Origin: Chloroflexota bacterium
GTDB taxonomy: Bacteria > Chloroflexota > UBA11872
Assembly (NCBI GenBank): GCA_022824495.1
Contig: JAJDZU010000018.1
Coordinates: 1-64,000 of the forward strand
Length of the DNA stretch: 64,000 nt
Direction: 5' to 3'
Part shown: piece after piece, positions 18,389 to 26,762 of the stretch
Layout: each line of letters starts with the position of its first letter
Numbering within the stretch: the stretch's first letter is position 1
Position numbers and translations under genes: made by a program
Notes under the pieces: generated by a model
The model's input: only the letters and a program-made list of their open reading frames with translations
Databases searched by the model: none
Told to the model about the DNA's origin: nothing

Positions 18389-19294
18389 GTGCGACTGGAC
18401 ATTCGCGAAATCACCTGCCGCAACGCGCTCAACCGCGTCCGCGGCATGCCCTTCAAGTGGAGTCTCAACCCGTACCGTGGCTGTAGTCATGCCTGCTGGT
18501 ACTGCTACGCGCGGGAGACGCACACCTACTTTGATCTCAACGGCGGCCGCGACTTCGAGCGGGTAATCTTCGCCAAAGTCAACGTTGCCGAACGGTTGCG
18601 GGCTCAGATCGGCTCGCCGCGCTGGAAGCGCGAAACGGTGGCCGTTGGCGCCGCCACCGACCCCTACCAGCCGGTGGAGGGCCACCTGCGGCTCACGCAG
18701 GCCTGCCTGCGCGAGTTCCTGGCGGCGCGCTCGCCCATCGGCCTCATCACCAAGTCCACCTTGATCCGCCGCGACCGGCACCTGCTGCAGGACCTGGCCC
18801 GCGCGGGGGGCGCCAGCGTTACCCTCTCCATCCCCATTGCCGACGCGCACCTGGCGCGTCGTATCGAGCCGGGCGTCCCGCCGCCGGCCGAACGCTTCCG
18901 GGTGGTTCGCGAGTTAGCCGACCTGAACCTGGATGTGGGCGTCAACATGGCCCCGGTGCTGCCGGGCCTTACGGACTCCGACGCCGCCATCGCCGAGCTG
19001 ATGCGGCTGGCTAGCGACCACGGCGCGCGCCGGGTGGGGGTGCGCATGCTGCACCTGAAGCCGGAGCCCAAGCGCTGGTTCCTGCAGAACCTGCGCCGAT
19101 ACTTCCCGCACCTGGAACCGCTCTACGCCGACTTGTATCCCTCGTCGTTTCCGTATGTGGACGACGTGATGGACGATGACCTGGAGGCTCGGGCCGACGC
19201 TCTCCGCGAGTTCATTGGCCCAGGTCGCCGCGATATACCGCCACTCAGTCCGCCACCGGCGCCTATCCAATTGCCGCTGGCCAGTGGCTTCTAG
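18389..19294 (+). CDS. Radical SAM protein, SPL-like (Rv2578c type)
   Basis: 301 residues from a GTG. The iron-sulphur cluster motif is C-X3-C-X2-C (Cys32, Cys36, Cys39 in NPYRGCSHACWYCYAR). This spacing and the following THTYFDLNGGRDFE are typical of the spore-photoproduct-lyase-like / Rv2578c family. Later conserved elements are VAVGAATDPYQPVE and the LITKSTLI strand. Family members have no settled reaction, and true SPL activity cannot be claimed. It follows the tandem oxidoreductases by 110 bases. Confidence 0.8.
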   Translation: MRLDIREITCRNALNRVRGMPFKWSLNPYRGCSHACWYCYARETHTYFDLNGGRDFERVIFAKVNVAERLRAQIGSPRWKRETVAVGAATDPYQPVEGHLRLTQACLREFLAARSPIGLITKSTLIRRDRHLLQDLARAGGASVTLSIPIADAHLARRIEPGVPPPAERFRVVRELADLNLDVGVNMAPVLPGLTDSDAAIAELMRLASDHGARRVGVRMLHLKPEPKRWFLQNLRRYFPHLEPLYADLYPSSFPYVDDVMDDDLEARADALREFIGPGRRDIPPLSPPPAPIQLPLASGF

Positions 19295-19304
19295 GGACGA
19301 ACGC

Positions 19305-20411
19305 TCAGCCCAGGTCGGTGCGGATCTCGTCGATCGGTACCGGCCGGCCGGTAGTCAGGCTGCGGGAGATGGCCTCAAGCGCCAGCAGGTTCTGGTACCC
19401 GTCCCAGAGCGTGGGCTTGGCGGGCTCGCCGCCTCGTACGGCGGCGGCGAAGGTCGCCAGTTGGTCCACGTAGCCCCAGGCCTTTTCGGCCGGGTACTGC
19501 CGGGGGACCTGCCAGGTCTGGCCGGGCATCACCTCGTAAAAGAACCCGAACTCTGGTTCGGCCGGTTCCACGCGCCGGTGGCCGGTGTCCTCGGGGCGCT
19601 GCAGATAGGTGACCCGGTCCATGTCGACCACGTCCACGCTGGTTCCGGCGCTGCCCGTGATGGTGGTGCGCACCTGGAAGTAGGGCGTGGCCGTGTTCTG
19701 GTCCAGCACGGCCAGGGCGCCGTTGACGAACTCCAGCATCACCACGATCGGGCCGCCGCCGGGAACGCTGCCGCTCTGAACCTGGTAGGCCGTGACCGTA
19801 TCGATCTCGCCCAGGATGCTGCGCGAGGTATCGACCGGATGCACCGCCTGGTAGTAGAGGAGGCCGCGAACCAGCGGCTCCAGGCCCCAGAAGGGCTCGG
19901 TCGGAATCTCGCCGCAGTACTTCGCGAAGACCGTCGTCGGTTCCCCGAACTCCGGGGAGGCGGCGATCCGCCGCGCCGTGCGCATGGCCGGCGAGTGCCG
20001 TTGGTTGTGGCCGACCTGCCCGATCAATCCCGCAGCGTCCGCTGCTTCGGCCAGCTGGCGGGCGTCGGCCGGGCAGAGTCCGGGCGGCTTGTCAATCAAG
20101 AGATGGCAGCCATGCGCCAGGCTCTCAAGGCCAACCGGGTTCTGCATGGAAGGCGGACCGATCGCAATCACGGCCTCGGGCTGCTCCTCCGCCAGCATCC
20201 GCTCGGTCTGTGTATACACCGCCGCGCCGCCCAGGCGCCCCGCGGTGGCCCGGGCAAGAGACTCGTCCAGGTCGCAGACCGCCACGACCTGCAACTGGGG
20301 CAGGTAGGGCAGGCTGGGATGGATGCAGTGGCTGGCGTGTTGGCCGCAGCCGATTAGCCCTACGCGAACCGGTGGCAGCCCTGCTTCAGCCACGGAGTCT
20401 CCGCCTTGCAT
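19305..20411 (-). CDS. Gfo/Idh/MocA-family oxidoreductase (DKP variant)
   Basis: 368 residues. Rossmann loop GLIGCGQHASHCIHP. The hallmark EKP is changed to DKP (LLIDKPPGLCP), keeping the acidic and lysine residues. The conserved C-terminal half includes YYQAVHPVDTSRSIL, placing the catalytic-type histidine. It is divergent from the TIM-barrel isomerase gene across a 97-bp intergenic region and ends 10 bases from the convergent radical SAM gene. Probably another sugar or inositol dehydrogenase. The annotated start may be a few codons long, since recognisable family sequence begins at PPVRVGLIG. Confidence 0.85.
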   Translation of the reverse strand: MQGGDSVAEAGLPPVRVGLIGCGQHASHCIHPSLPYLPQLQVVAVCDLDESLARATAGRLGGAAVYTQTERMLAEEQPEAVIAIGPPSMQNPVGLESLAHGCHLLIDKPPGLCPADARQLAEAADAAGLIGQVGHNQRHSPAMRTARRIAASPEFGEPTTVFAKYCGEIPTEPFWGLEPLVRGLLYYQAVHPVDTSRSILGEIDTVTAYQVQSGSVPGGGPIVVMLEFVNGALAVLDQNTATPYFQVRTTITGSAGTSVDVVDMDRVTYLQRPEDTGHRRVEPAEPEFGFFYEVMPGQTWQVPRQYPAEKAWGYVDQLATFAAAVRGGEPAKPTLWDGYQNLLALEAISRSLTTGRPVPIDEIRTDLG

Positions 20412-20508
20412 TGGCGTCGGCCTTCACCAGCGGACGGTCTTATGGTGGGATATCGTAGGCGACGGCGACTCGATCCTCCGTGGCACGGTCGGCAAAGGAC
20501 CTCGCGAG

Positions 20509-21465
20509 ATGAGACTCGGCGGCCTCTACCCGATCTTCGAGCCGAATGTCGCCCTGCGCCGCGACCCCACCTATAAGCCCGAGACCCCGCCCAACCTGCG
20601 CTTCGTGCGACCGGACTCGATCGACGACCTGGACGACATCGCCACTCAGCTCGACCGCTACGGCCTCTCCGCCATCGGCGCACCCGGCGCCCTGTGGACC
20701 CGGAGCCGCGACGAATGCGCGGCCTTCGGCGAACGAGCGCGTGAACTCGGAATCATGGTCGGCGAGGCCAATTTCAACGACAACCTGGTGGTGGCCGACC
20801 GGGAACTGGCGGACCAGCGGATCAGCGACATCCGCCGCGGGCTCCTGCATGCCGACGCCATGCAGTGCCGCAGCCTCCACATCCTGCCCGGCACCAAGGA
20901 TCCCGCCGGCGGCCTGCTCACGGCGCATCCCGACATGTTCACGGACGCCTACAAGGCCGAGTTGCGCGAAGTCGTGCTGCGCGTCATGGACGGGCTGGAC
21001 CTGCAACACACGCGCTTCCTGATCGAGCCTTTCAACCACAGCTTCTTCTATCAGCCGGAGGACATCCGCGAGTTCTACGACGCCGTGGATCATCCCTACG
21101 TCGGATTCCAAATGGACGTGGTGAACATGATCGCCATGGACACCTACTTCGACACCACCTCGCTCATCCACCGCACTCTTGACCTGCTGGGCGACTACGT
21201 CTACTCCGCCCACGTCAAGGACCTGCAATGGGATTACGGGCACCTCACGCTCAAGTGGGACGAGGTGCTCATCGGCGAAGGCACGCTGGACCTGGCCACC
21301 TACCTGCAACGGCTGAACGAACTCGACCCCAACACCCCCTGCTACTGCGAACACCTGCCCGACGAGGCGTCGTACGCCCACAACTTTGCGAAGGTGCATG
21401 AAATGGCGGATCGAATCGGTGTCAACGTGAAGCGGCGGGTGGGACAGCTGGAACCGGGAGGTTGA
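20509..21465 (+). CDS. TIM-barrel sugar isomerase/epimerase (AP-endonuclease-2-like)
   Basis: 318 residues from the ATG at 20509; the open frame upstream lacks family sequence. The fold signature of xylose-isomerase-like TIM barrels is visible: a metal-ligand glutamate in FLIEPFNH, aspartate in GFQMDVVNM, histidine in SAHVKDLQWDYG and a late glutamate in CYCEHLPDEA. Such enzymes isomerise or epimerise keto-sugars, inosose or hydroxypyruvate. It is followed four bases later by a NIPSNAP protein and then a Gfo/Idh/MocA gene, so the three probably form one catabolic operon. Confidence 0.82.
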   Translation: MRLGGLYPIFEPNVALRRDPTYKPETPPNLRFVRPDSIDDLDDIATQLDRYGLSAIGAPGALWTRSRDECAAFGERARELGIMVGEANFNDNLVVADRELADQRISDIRRGLLHADAMQCRSLHILPGTKDPAGGLLTAHPDMFTDAYKAELREVVLRVMDGLDLQHTRFLIEPFNHSFFYQPEDIREFYDAVDHPYVGFQMDVVNMIAMDTYFDTTSLIHRTLDLLGDYVYSAHVKDLQWDYGHLTLKWDEVLIGEGTLDLATYLQRLNELDPNTPCYCEHLPDEASYAHNFAKVHEMADRIGVNVKRRVGQLEPGG

Positions 21466-21469
21466 TCCG

Positions 21470-21790
21470 ATGCTCTACGAACTCCGCGTATACGAAATCC
21501 TGCCGGGACGTATGCCCGCCATGTTGGCCCGTCTCGAGCGCGCGTCGGAAGTCTTCCGCCAGCACGGCTTTGACATCGCCGGTGTCTGGACGGAAGTCGT
21601 GGACGGCAACCCGCGGCTGATCTACATCAACGTCTACGACAGCCTCGAGGATCAGCAGCGTCAGTGGGAGGCTTTCGCCCAGGACCCGGCCTGGGCCGCC
21701 ATCGAGGCCGACTCCGAACAGGACGGCCCCATCGTGGCGGGAGTCACCAGCACCTTCATGGACCCGGCCTCGTTCTCGCCGCTGAAGTAG
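21470..21790 (+). CDS. NIPSNAP-family protein
   Basis: 106 residues, with GGGAGG eight bases upstream of the ATG. The whole protein matches the compact ferredoxin-like NIPSNAP fold: it opens MLYELRVYEILPGRM, then MLARLERASEVFRQHGF, GVWTEVVDGNPRLIYI and a DPAWAA segment. In bacteria these small dimeric alpha/beta-barrel proteins often sit in catabolic operons, but their reaction is unknown. Translationally close to the TIM-barrel gene upstream. Confidence 0.88.
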   Translation: MLYELRVYEILPGRMPAMLARLERASEVFRQHGFDIAGVWTEVVDGNPRLIYINVYDSLEDQQRQWEAFAQDPAWAAIEADSEQDGPIVAGVTSTFMDPASFSPLK

Positions 21791-21849
21791 GCGAGACTCC
21801 GCGTGCGCTGACCGAGGTCTAGCTGCGTCCGGGAATCACGGAGGAGCAG

Positions 21850-22941
21850 GTGAGCAGCCGGAGGATGGGCATCGGCATCATCGGCGCCGGCCAGATCGCC
21901 CAGTTGGCCCACATTCCCGGCTATCAGGCGATTTCGGACGAGTGCGAGATCGTCGCCGCGGCCGATGTCTCGGCGGACGCGCTCGCGATCGTGCAGCGGG
22001 ACTTCGGCATCCCGCACGTCTTCCGGGATTACCACGAGATGCTGCGCCTGGACTCGATCGACGCCGTCAGCGTCTGCGCCTCCAATCCGATCCACCATCC
22101 CGCCACCCTGGCCGCGCTGGCGGCCGGCAAGCACGTCTTCTGCGAGAAGCCGCTGGCGCTGAACGCGGCCGACGCGCGCGAGATGGTCGAGGCCGCCGAA
22201 GCCGCCAACCGCATCCTGGCCGTCGATTTTCAGACCCGCTTCATCCCCCAGGCCGTTGCCCTCAAGCGGGTCATCGAACGCGGCGACCTGGGCGACATCT
22301 ACTTCGTCCGCGCTGCCTGGAACCGTCGCCGCGGCTTTGCGCCCCGCACCAAGGGCGCCTTCCACTCCAAGGCCCTCAACGGCGGCGGCGCGCTCATCGA
22401 CGTTGGCGTGCACGTCATCGACGCCGTTTTCTGGCTCATGGGCGGGCCGCGGCCCGTCTCCGTGTCCGGCGCCACCTACCTCAAGATCGGCAACCAGGCC
22501 GACGGCGGCTACAACCCCTGGGGTCCCTGGAACTACGAGGACATCGACGTTGACGACTTCGCCCTTGCCCTCATCCGTTGCGACAACGGCGCCACGATCT
22601 CGCTGGAGTGCAGCTGGGGCCTGAACATCGTCGACGACGAGTACCACCGGATCTGGGTCGCCGGCGACCGGGCCGGAGCAGATGCGATCCTGGGCGGCGG
22701 CGGAGCGTCAGCGACTCGGCTGCGAATCCTGAGCGCCGAATCGGATTCCTGGGTCGACCGCGTGCACCAGAACTTTCCGCCCGTCGCCCGGCCGCAACAC
22801 GCGGCGGTCGCCGACTTCGTGCGTGCCGTCCGCGAAGGCGGCCGGCCGAGGTCAACCGGCGAGGATGGTCTCCGCGTCCAGCAAGTCGTTGACGCCATTT
22901 ACGCCTCCGCCGACAGCGGCCGAGAGGTCAGGCTGGACTAG
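21850..22941 (+). CDS. Gfo/Idh/MocA-family oxidoreductase
   Basis: 363 residues; the GTG at 21850 is preceded by GGAGGAGCAG. Canonical Rossmann loop GIGIIGAGQIAQLAH, EKP motif in VFCEKPLALN, and GGGALIDVGVHVIDA carrying the conserved catalytic Asp and His. This is the most typical of the six family members here. Third gene of the probable isomerase-NIPSNAP-dehydrogenase operon. Its substrate is probably the sugar derivative handled by the isomerase (inference). Confidence 0.9.
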   Translation: MSSRRMGIGIIGAGQIAQLAHIPGYQAISDECEIVAAADVSADALAIVQRDFGIPHVFRDYHEMLRLDSIDAVSVCASNPIHHPATLAALAAGKHVFCEKPLALNAADAREMVEAAEAANRILAVDFQTRFIPQAVALKRVIERGDLGDIYFVRAAWNRRRGFAPRTKGAFHSKALNGGGALIDVGVHVIDAVFWLMGGPRPVSVSGATYLKIGNQADGGYNPWGPWNYEDIDVDDFALALIRCDNGATISLECSWGLNIVDDEYHRIWVAGDRAGADAILGGGGASATRLRILSAESDSWVDRVHQNFPPVARPQHAAVADFVRAVREGGRPRSTGEDGLRVQQVVDAIYASADSGREVRLD

Positions 22942-22947
22942 GCGGGC

Positions 22948-23685
22948 TTACCTGTCGTGGAGCCTGGCGACGGCAATGCCTGACTCGCCCGCAACCGAGT
23001 AAAGCAGGTACGTCTCGCCCTGCTCCTCAAAGATCGCCGGATCCCGAAGCTGTCGGACCCGCACTTCCGTCAGCCCCCGCCGCGATGGCTTGAGCGGCAG
23101 ATCCGCGCCCTCGTAATCCGTCTCCGGCTCCAGCACAACTGACGGCGCCGACGTCCGCCACTCCATCCAGTCCGGGATGAGGTCGATCTCGGACACCAGG
23201 ATTCGCTCCGGACAGTCCCCGGCGTTGGAGTAGAAGACGCTCAGCCTGTCGCCCTGGAGCCTGACGGCGCAGTGCCGCATGTACTCGCTGAACAGCGTCG
23301 GCCCCTCGACAAACCCCGTCAGCCCGTCGCGCGATCGGTAGAACACTCCCGGCATGCCGATCGCATAGTGAAATCCGCCGTACTGAAACACCCGGAAGTA
23401 TGAGCTCCCCAGCAACTCCTTGCGAGCTTCAAAGTTGATCCCGTCCTCGCTCAGCGCCACCCGCGAACGCTGTACGCCGCGCTCAACCACGCCGTGGTAG
23501 TACATGCGGATCTGCCGATTCTCCTCGTCAATGTGAACGTCAGGCGACGCCACGAGTGTGCGACTGGCAAAGTACGAATCATCCAGGTCCAACACACCCG
23601 GGCCGTACGTCTCCCACGGCCCCTCCAGCCTTTTCGCGTGCGTCCACCGCGCCGCGCCCGCCCAAGTTGGTGAGGAAAGGTGGGC
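22948..23685 (-). pseudogene. 5'-truncated propeller glycosidase-like gene
   Basis: The frame is open from just after the stop of the next upstream gene (TGA at 23686-23688) but lacks an early start. Before the first plausible start (GTG at 23593-23595) it already encodes recognisable glycosidase-like sequence, ARWTHAKRLEGPWETYGPGV. The rest, ASPDVHIDEENRQIRMYYHG to DPAIFEEQGETYLLYS, has the blades of a GH43/GH130-like propeller. One or two N-terminal blades are missing. The loss coincides with the end of a lower-GC lipoprotein gene, suggesting that an insertion or deletion removed the 5' end. It may be expressed from an internal start, but probably does not make a complete propeller. Confidence 0.65.
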
Positions 23686-25497
23686 TCAAGAGAGGGCTAA
23701 GTAGCGCCTCTCTCCGCCGCCGAACGGTCGCTCAAATACGAGAAGCACATCGGTCTCGTCTACGGCTGCTTGGAGAGTTACCCAACCCTCCCACACACCG
23801 CCAGAATAAAGAAGCGCACGTAGACTCGGCTCGGGTTTTACAACCGAAGGATTGTCCCAGATGATGGATCTGCTACCGATTGTTGAAAACCAGCTACTGT
23901 CAACTAAGATGTAGTCATCTCCGGCACTAACATTTCGAACTGCGACGCGAACTTGAAGATACTCCATCCCTTCTTCTGGTTCATCGTTGAACTGATTGGC
24001 GTTACGGGCCATGGCGAATGCCTCCTCTCCACGCACTACGTGGAGAACGGAGACCTCGAATTTGTCACTCGTGGCTACCTCCCCAAGAGGAATTGGCGAA
24101 TCACGTTCGATGCCCACATCGGTTGGCTCGGCGAGGGGAGTGCTAGTGGCGGGAACGCCGGCAGCGTCATCAAGAGCCAGAAACCGTTCCCCACCATTAT
24201 CGAGACGCAGCATTAGCCCCGTCTCATCGGTACGAGCAAGTAGCGTAACCCAGCCTTGCGCTGTGGCTCCTGGGAATAGATGGAAACCAAACACCGGCTC
24301 TTGATCAACTACTGTTGGGATGCTGTAGAGGACACGAGCATCCCCCGTAGACTGCAAGTCAAACTGACCAATTGAGTTTGGATGTTCCGCCGATGACACG
24401 GACTGAACTTGAACCAACAAACTAATGTAATGGAATCCGTCTGGCGGTGGATTGTTGAATTGGTTAGCGGCGACTAGTGCATCGAACGCAGCTCTTCCAC
24501 GAACTTGCTCTTGAATACTCAGCGCCCATTCCTCGTTCACTACGGTCTCATTGACCTCCGCTGGAGTTGCACGTGAAAGTCCCGCACTATTCGGCGAAGA
24601 CAGTGAACGCTTGTCGACTGAGATCTTCGCATCCTGTTCTAAAGCTAGGAATAAGTCACCTGCCGATCCTGCATCGTAGATTAGTATCAAATGTGATTCT
24701 GACTCGCCAACTTCGAACGTAATCCAGCCCTCCGCTTCGCCGCCTGCCTGCATCGTGTAATCGAGTTTTGGATCCGGGTTAACTACTGAAGCTGCGCGAT
24801 CTGCTCTTCCACGCGTACCAGTAATTCGGAAGTCCCCGCGATCAATGTTGCCTTCTCCTTGGCCCGTATACTTTGCACGAATGAGAATCAACGCATATTC
24901 GGTGCCTAGAATCGGCGGCTCGTTGAATGAGTTGGCATCCTTGATTCGTTGCCAAGCCTCGTTGCCGCGAATGACTTCAATAGCCTCGATGAGCCATTGG
25001 CTGGTCTCAACGACGCTTTGGTACGGATGTGGATTACTGCGACCAAGACCCACCGGTTCAGGAGTGGGAGTGGGTTCTGGAGTTGGAGTTGGAGTTGGTT
25101 GGGGCGTTGGAGTTGGAGTTGGAGTTGGAGTTGGCGGTGGAGTCTGGGTCGGCGACGGCTCTGGAGTTTCTGTTGGCGTTGGTTCGGGAGATGGCGATTG
25201 AGCAGGTGCTTGTGTCGGTGTTGGCGAGACTTGGCGAGCGACTGGGGGCGTGGGATTGGCCCGTGGGGAGATCTCGGCAACGGTCTGGGTTCTTGGCCTT
25301 GGAGACTGTGCAGCTTGAGGCTCTGGAGAAGCGGTGGTCGTGGAGTCGGAGGCGACAGGAGTCTCCTGTTCCACCGTAGTCGTCGGCTCCGAGGTTCGGA
25401 CGCCGATCGTCTCCATTGTCGTGTCGCTGGAACCATTGCAGGAACACGCTGCAATAGTGGCCGCAATGGTTAGGATCAACGCTGCCAAACGTCGCAC
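23686..25497 (-). CDS. Lipoprotein with Pro/Thr linker and three DUF4352-like domains
   Basis: 603 residues from the GTG at 25497, which is preceded by a GAGGG site and gives a short signal peptide with lipobox TIAAC (Cys18). A long Pro-Thr-rich linker (about residues 70-150) follows, then three copies of a 120-140-residue module. Each module contains a RGxEAW/F segment, ANxFNxPP, G-x-E-Y and an EGWVTL strand near its end. The pattern resembles the telokin-like DUF4352 Ig-type domain. Codon and base use are visibly AT-richer than in flanking genes. Probably an outer-surface binding or wall-spanning lipoprotein of foreign origin (inference). Confidence 0.7.
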   Translation of the reverse strand: MRRLAALILTIAATIAACSCNGSSDTTMETIGVRTSEPTTTVEQETPVASDSTTTASPEPQAAQSPRPRTQTVAEISPRANPTPPVARQVSPTPTQAPAQSPSPEPTPTETPEPSPTQTPPPTPTPTPTPTPQPTPTPTPEPTPTPEPVGLGRSNPHPYQSVVETSQWLIEAIEVIRGNEAWQRIKDANSFNEPPILGTEYALILIRAKYTGQGEGNIDRGDFRITGTRGRADRAASVVNPDPKLDYTMQAGGEAEGWITFEVGESESHLILIYDAGSAGDLFLALEQDAKISVDKRSLSSPNSAGLSRATPAEVNETVVNEEWALSIQEQVRGRAAFDALVAANQFNNPPPDGFHYISLLVQVQSVSSAEHPNSIGQFDLQSTGDARVLYSIPTVVDQEPVFGFHLFPGATAQGWVTLLARTDETGLMLRLDNGGERFLALDDAAGVPATSTPLAEPTDVGIERDSPIPLGEVATSDKFEVSVLHVVRGEEAFAMARNANQFNDEPEEGMEYLQVRVAVRNVSAGDDYILVDSSWFSTIGSRSIIWDNPSVVKPEPSLRALLYSGGVWEGWVTLQAAVDETDVLLVFERPFGGGERRYLALS

Positions 25498-25609
25498 TAT
25501 TGGTCCCTCGCTAGATTCACAGACGCTGAAGCTTACAACATTGTCGTGTCGAGCGACCGACAGTCGTCTCAAGGTTTGGGATGCTCATGGCTTCCGAGCC
25601 AAGGCAATC

Positions 25610-25637
25610 GCCATAGGTAGTTATAACTACCTATGGC
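25610..25637. other. 28-bp perfect palindrome
   Basis: The sequence from 25610 to 25637 equals its own reverse complement (half-site GCCATAGGTAGTTA). It lies downstream of the ABC-transporter operon stop and about 115 bases upstream of the lipoprotein start, both on the minus strand. It could be a regulator operator, a terminator-like cruciform or an insertion end. It lacks a following T-run. Confidence 0.6.
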
Positions 25638-25667
25638 CCCAAGAAATTAAGCTGTGCACCTAGCTTC

Positions 25668-26762
25668 TCAAAGTCCGCCCTCACTGGTAGGAGGATTTCT
25701 AATAGTGGCCGACTTTTGCGGATCCGCCGACGACTGTGACTTTAGTTGCGGTTCGAAGACGACGTCGAGGTTCTGACCTTCGAGCGCGGGCGACTTGTCG
25801 TATTGGAAGCACGCCGCCGCGCGGGACGGGTGTTCGTGGAAAAGAAGCGGACGCTGGCCGGCACACGGCTCGAAGGCGACGGGGCAGCGATCCACGAACT
25901 TGCAGCCCGTCGCCGCGACCTCCATCGACTCCGGGTCGCCGGCGATCTCGGCTTCCGCGCCCCAGGGCAGCGACGGATCGGGCTGTGGAATCGACGACAC
26001 CAGCAACTGCGTGTACGGGTGCCTGGGATCGCGAATCACCTGTTCCACCGACCCGGCCTCCACCACCGACCCCTTGTACATCACCAGGATGTTGTCGGCG
26101 ATCTGGTAGGCGGTGGTCAGGTCGTGCGTGATGTAGACCACCGAGATGCCGAGCTCCTGCTTCATGCGCCGGATGCTCTCCAGGATCGTGGCGCGCAGCG
26201 AGGCGTCCACCATTGAGACCGGTTCGTCGGCCACGATCAGGCGCGGCCGCAGCAGCATGGCCCGCGCGACCATCACGCGCTGGCGCTGACCGCCACTCAG
26301 CTGGTGGGGAAACCGTCCCAGCGTTTCGGCCGGCTGCAAGCCGACCATGTCCAGCGCCTCGTGGATCAGCCGGCTGGTCTCCTGCTTGGTCGCGGCCAGC
26401 TGGAACTTCTGCGCGGGCACGGTCAGGACGTGGTCCACCTTGTAGAACGGGTTATAGGACTCGAAGGGATCCTGAAAGATCGGCTGAATCTCGCGCAGGT
26501 ACGTGCGGCGCTGCTCGCGCGACAGGTCGTCCACCGACTGGCCGCGGTAAATCACCTCGCCCGACGACGGCGGAATCACACCAAGCAGCAACCGCGCCAG
26601 CGTGGTCTTGCCGCTGCCGCTCTCGCCGGCCACGGCCAGGATGGACGGCGACTGCTCGTCGATGGTCATCGTCACGTCGTCCACGGCCACCGTGTGCTGC
26701 CGCCGGATGATCCCGGCCGAGAAGACCTTGCTGACGTTGACCATCTCCAGGAAGGCCGTCAT
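25668..26762 (-). CDS. Opp/Dpp-type ABC transporter ATPase (OppF-like)
   Basis: 364 residues. I start at the ATG at 26762, which overlaps the upstream ATPase stop by four bases (ATGA), showing translational coupling. Walker A GESGSGKTT, signature LSGGQRQRV, Walker B LIVADEPVS and the H-loop ITHDL are intact. The C-terminal oligopeptide-type extension has the cysteines GCKFVDRCPVAFEPC seen in OppF/DppF proteins. It pairs with the OppD-like ATPase to power the importer whose permeases are at 30516-32412. Confidence 0.93.
   Translation of the reverse strand: MTAFLEMVNVSKVFSAGIIRRQHTVAVDDVTMTIDEQSPSILAVAGESGSGKTTLARLLLGVIPPSSGEVIYRGQSVDDLSREQRRTYLREIQPIFQDPFESYNPFYKVDHVLTVPAQKFQLAATKQETSRLIHEALDMVGLQPAETLGRFPHQLSGGQRQRVMVARAMLLRPRLIVADEPVSMVDASLRATILESIRRMKQELGISVVYITHDLTTAYQIADNILVMYKGSVVEAGSVEQVIRDPRHPYTQLLVSSIPQPDPSLPWGAEAEIAGDPESMEVAATGCKFVDRCPVAFEPCAGQRPLLFHEHPSRAAACFQYDKSPALEGQNLDVVFEPQLKSQSSADPQKSATIRNPPTSEGGL

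Noticed and set aside
19176..20357. 393-codon plus-strand frame
   Set aside because: Antisense to the Gfo/Idh/MocA gene at 19305, with composition typical of a shadow and no motif.
23686..23688. Third in-frame TGA, suggesting a lipoprotein-glycosidase fusion
   Set aside because: The lipoprotein ends naturally after its third module (the FLAL/YLAL end seen in the earlier modules), so the shared frame with the truncated glycosidase is probably chance.
25050..25150. Short tandem repeat considered as a minisatellite
   Set aside because: It encodes the Pro-Thr linker of the lipoprotein at 23686 and stays in frame.
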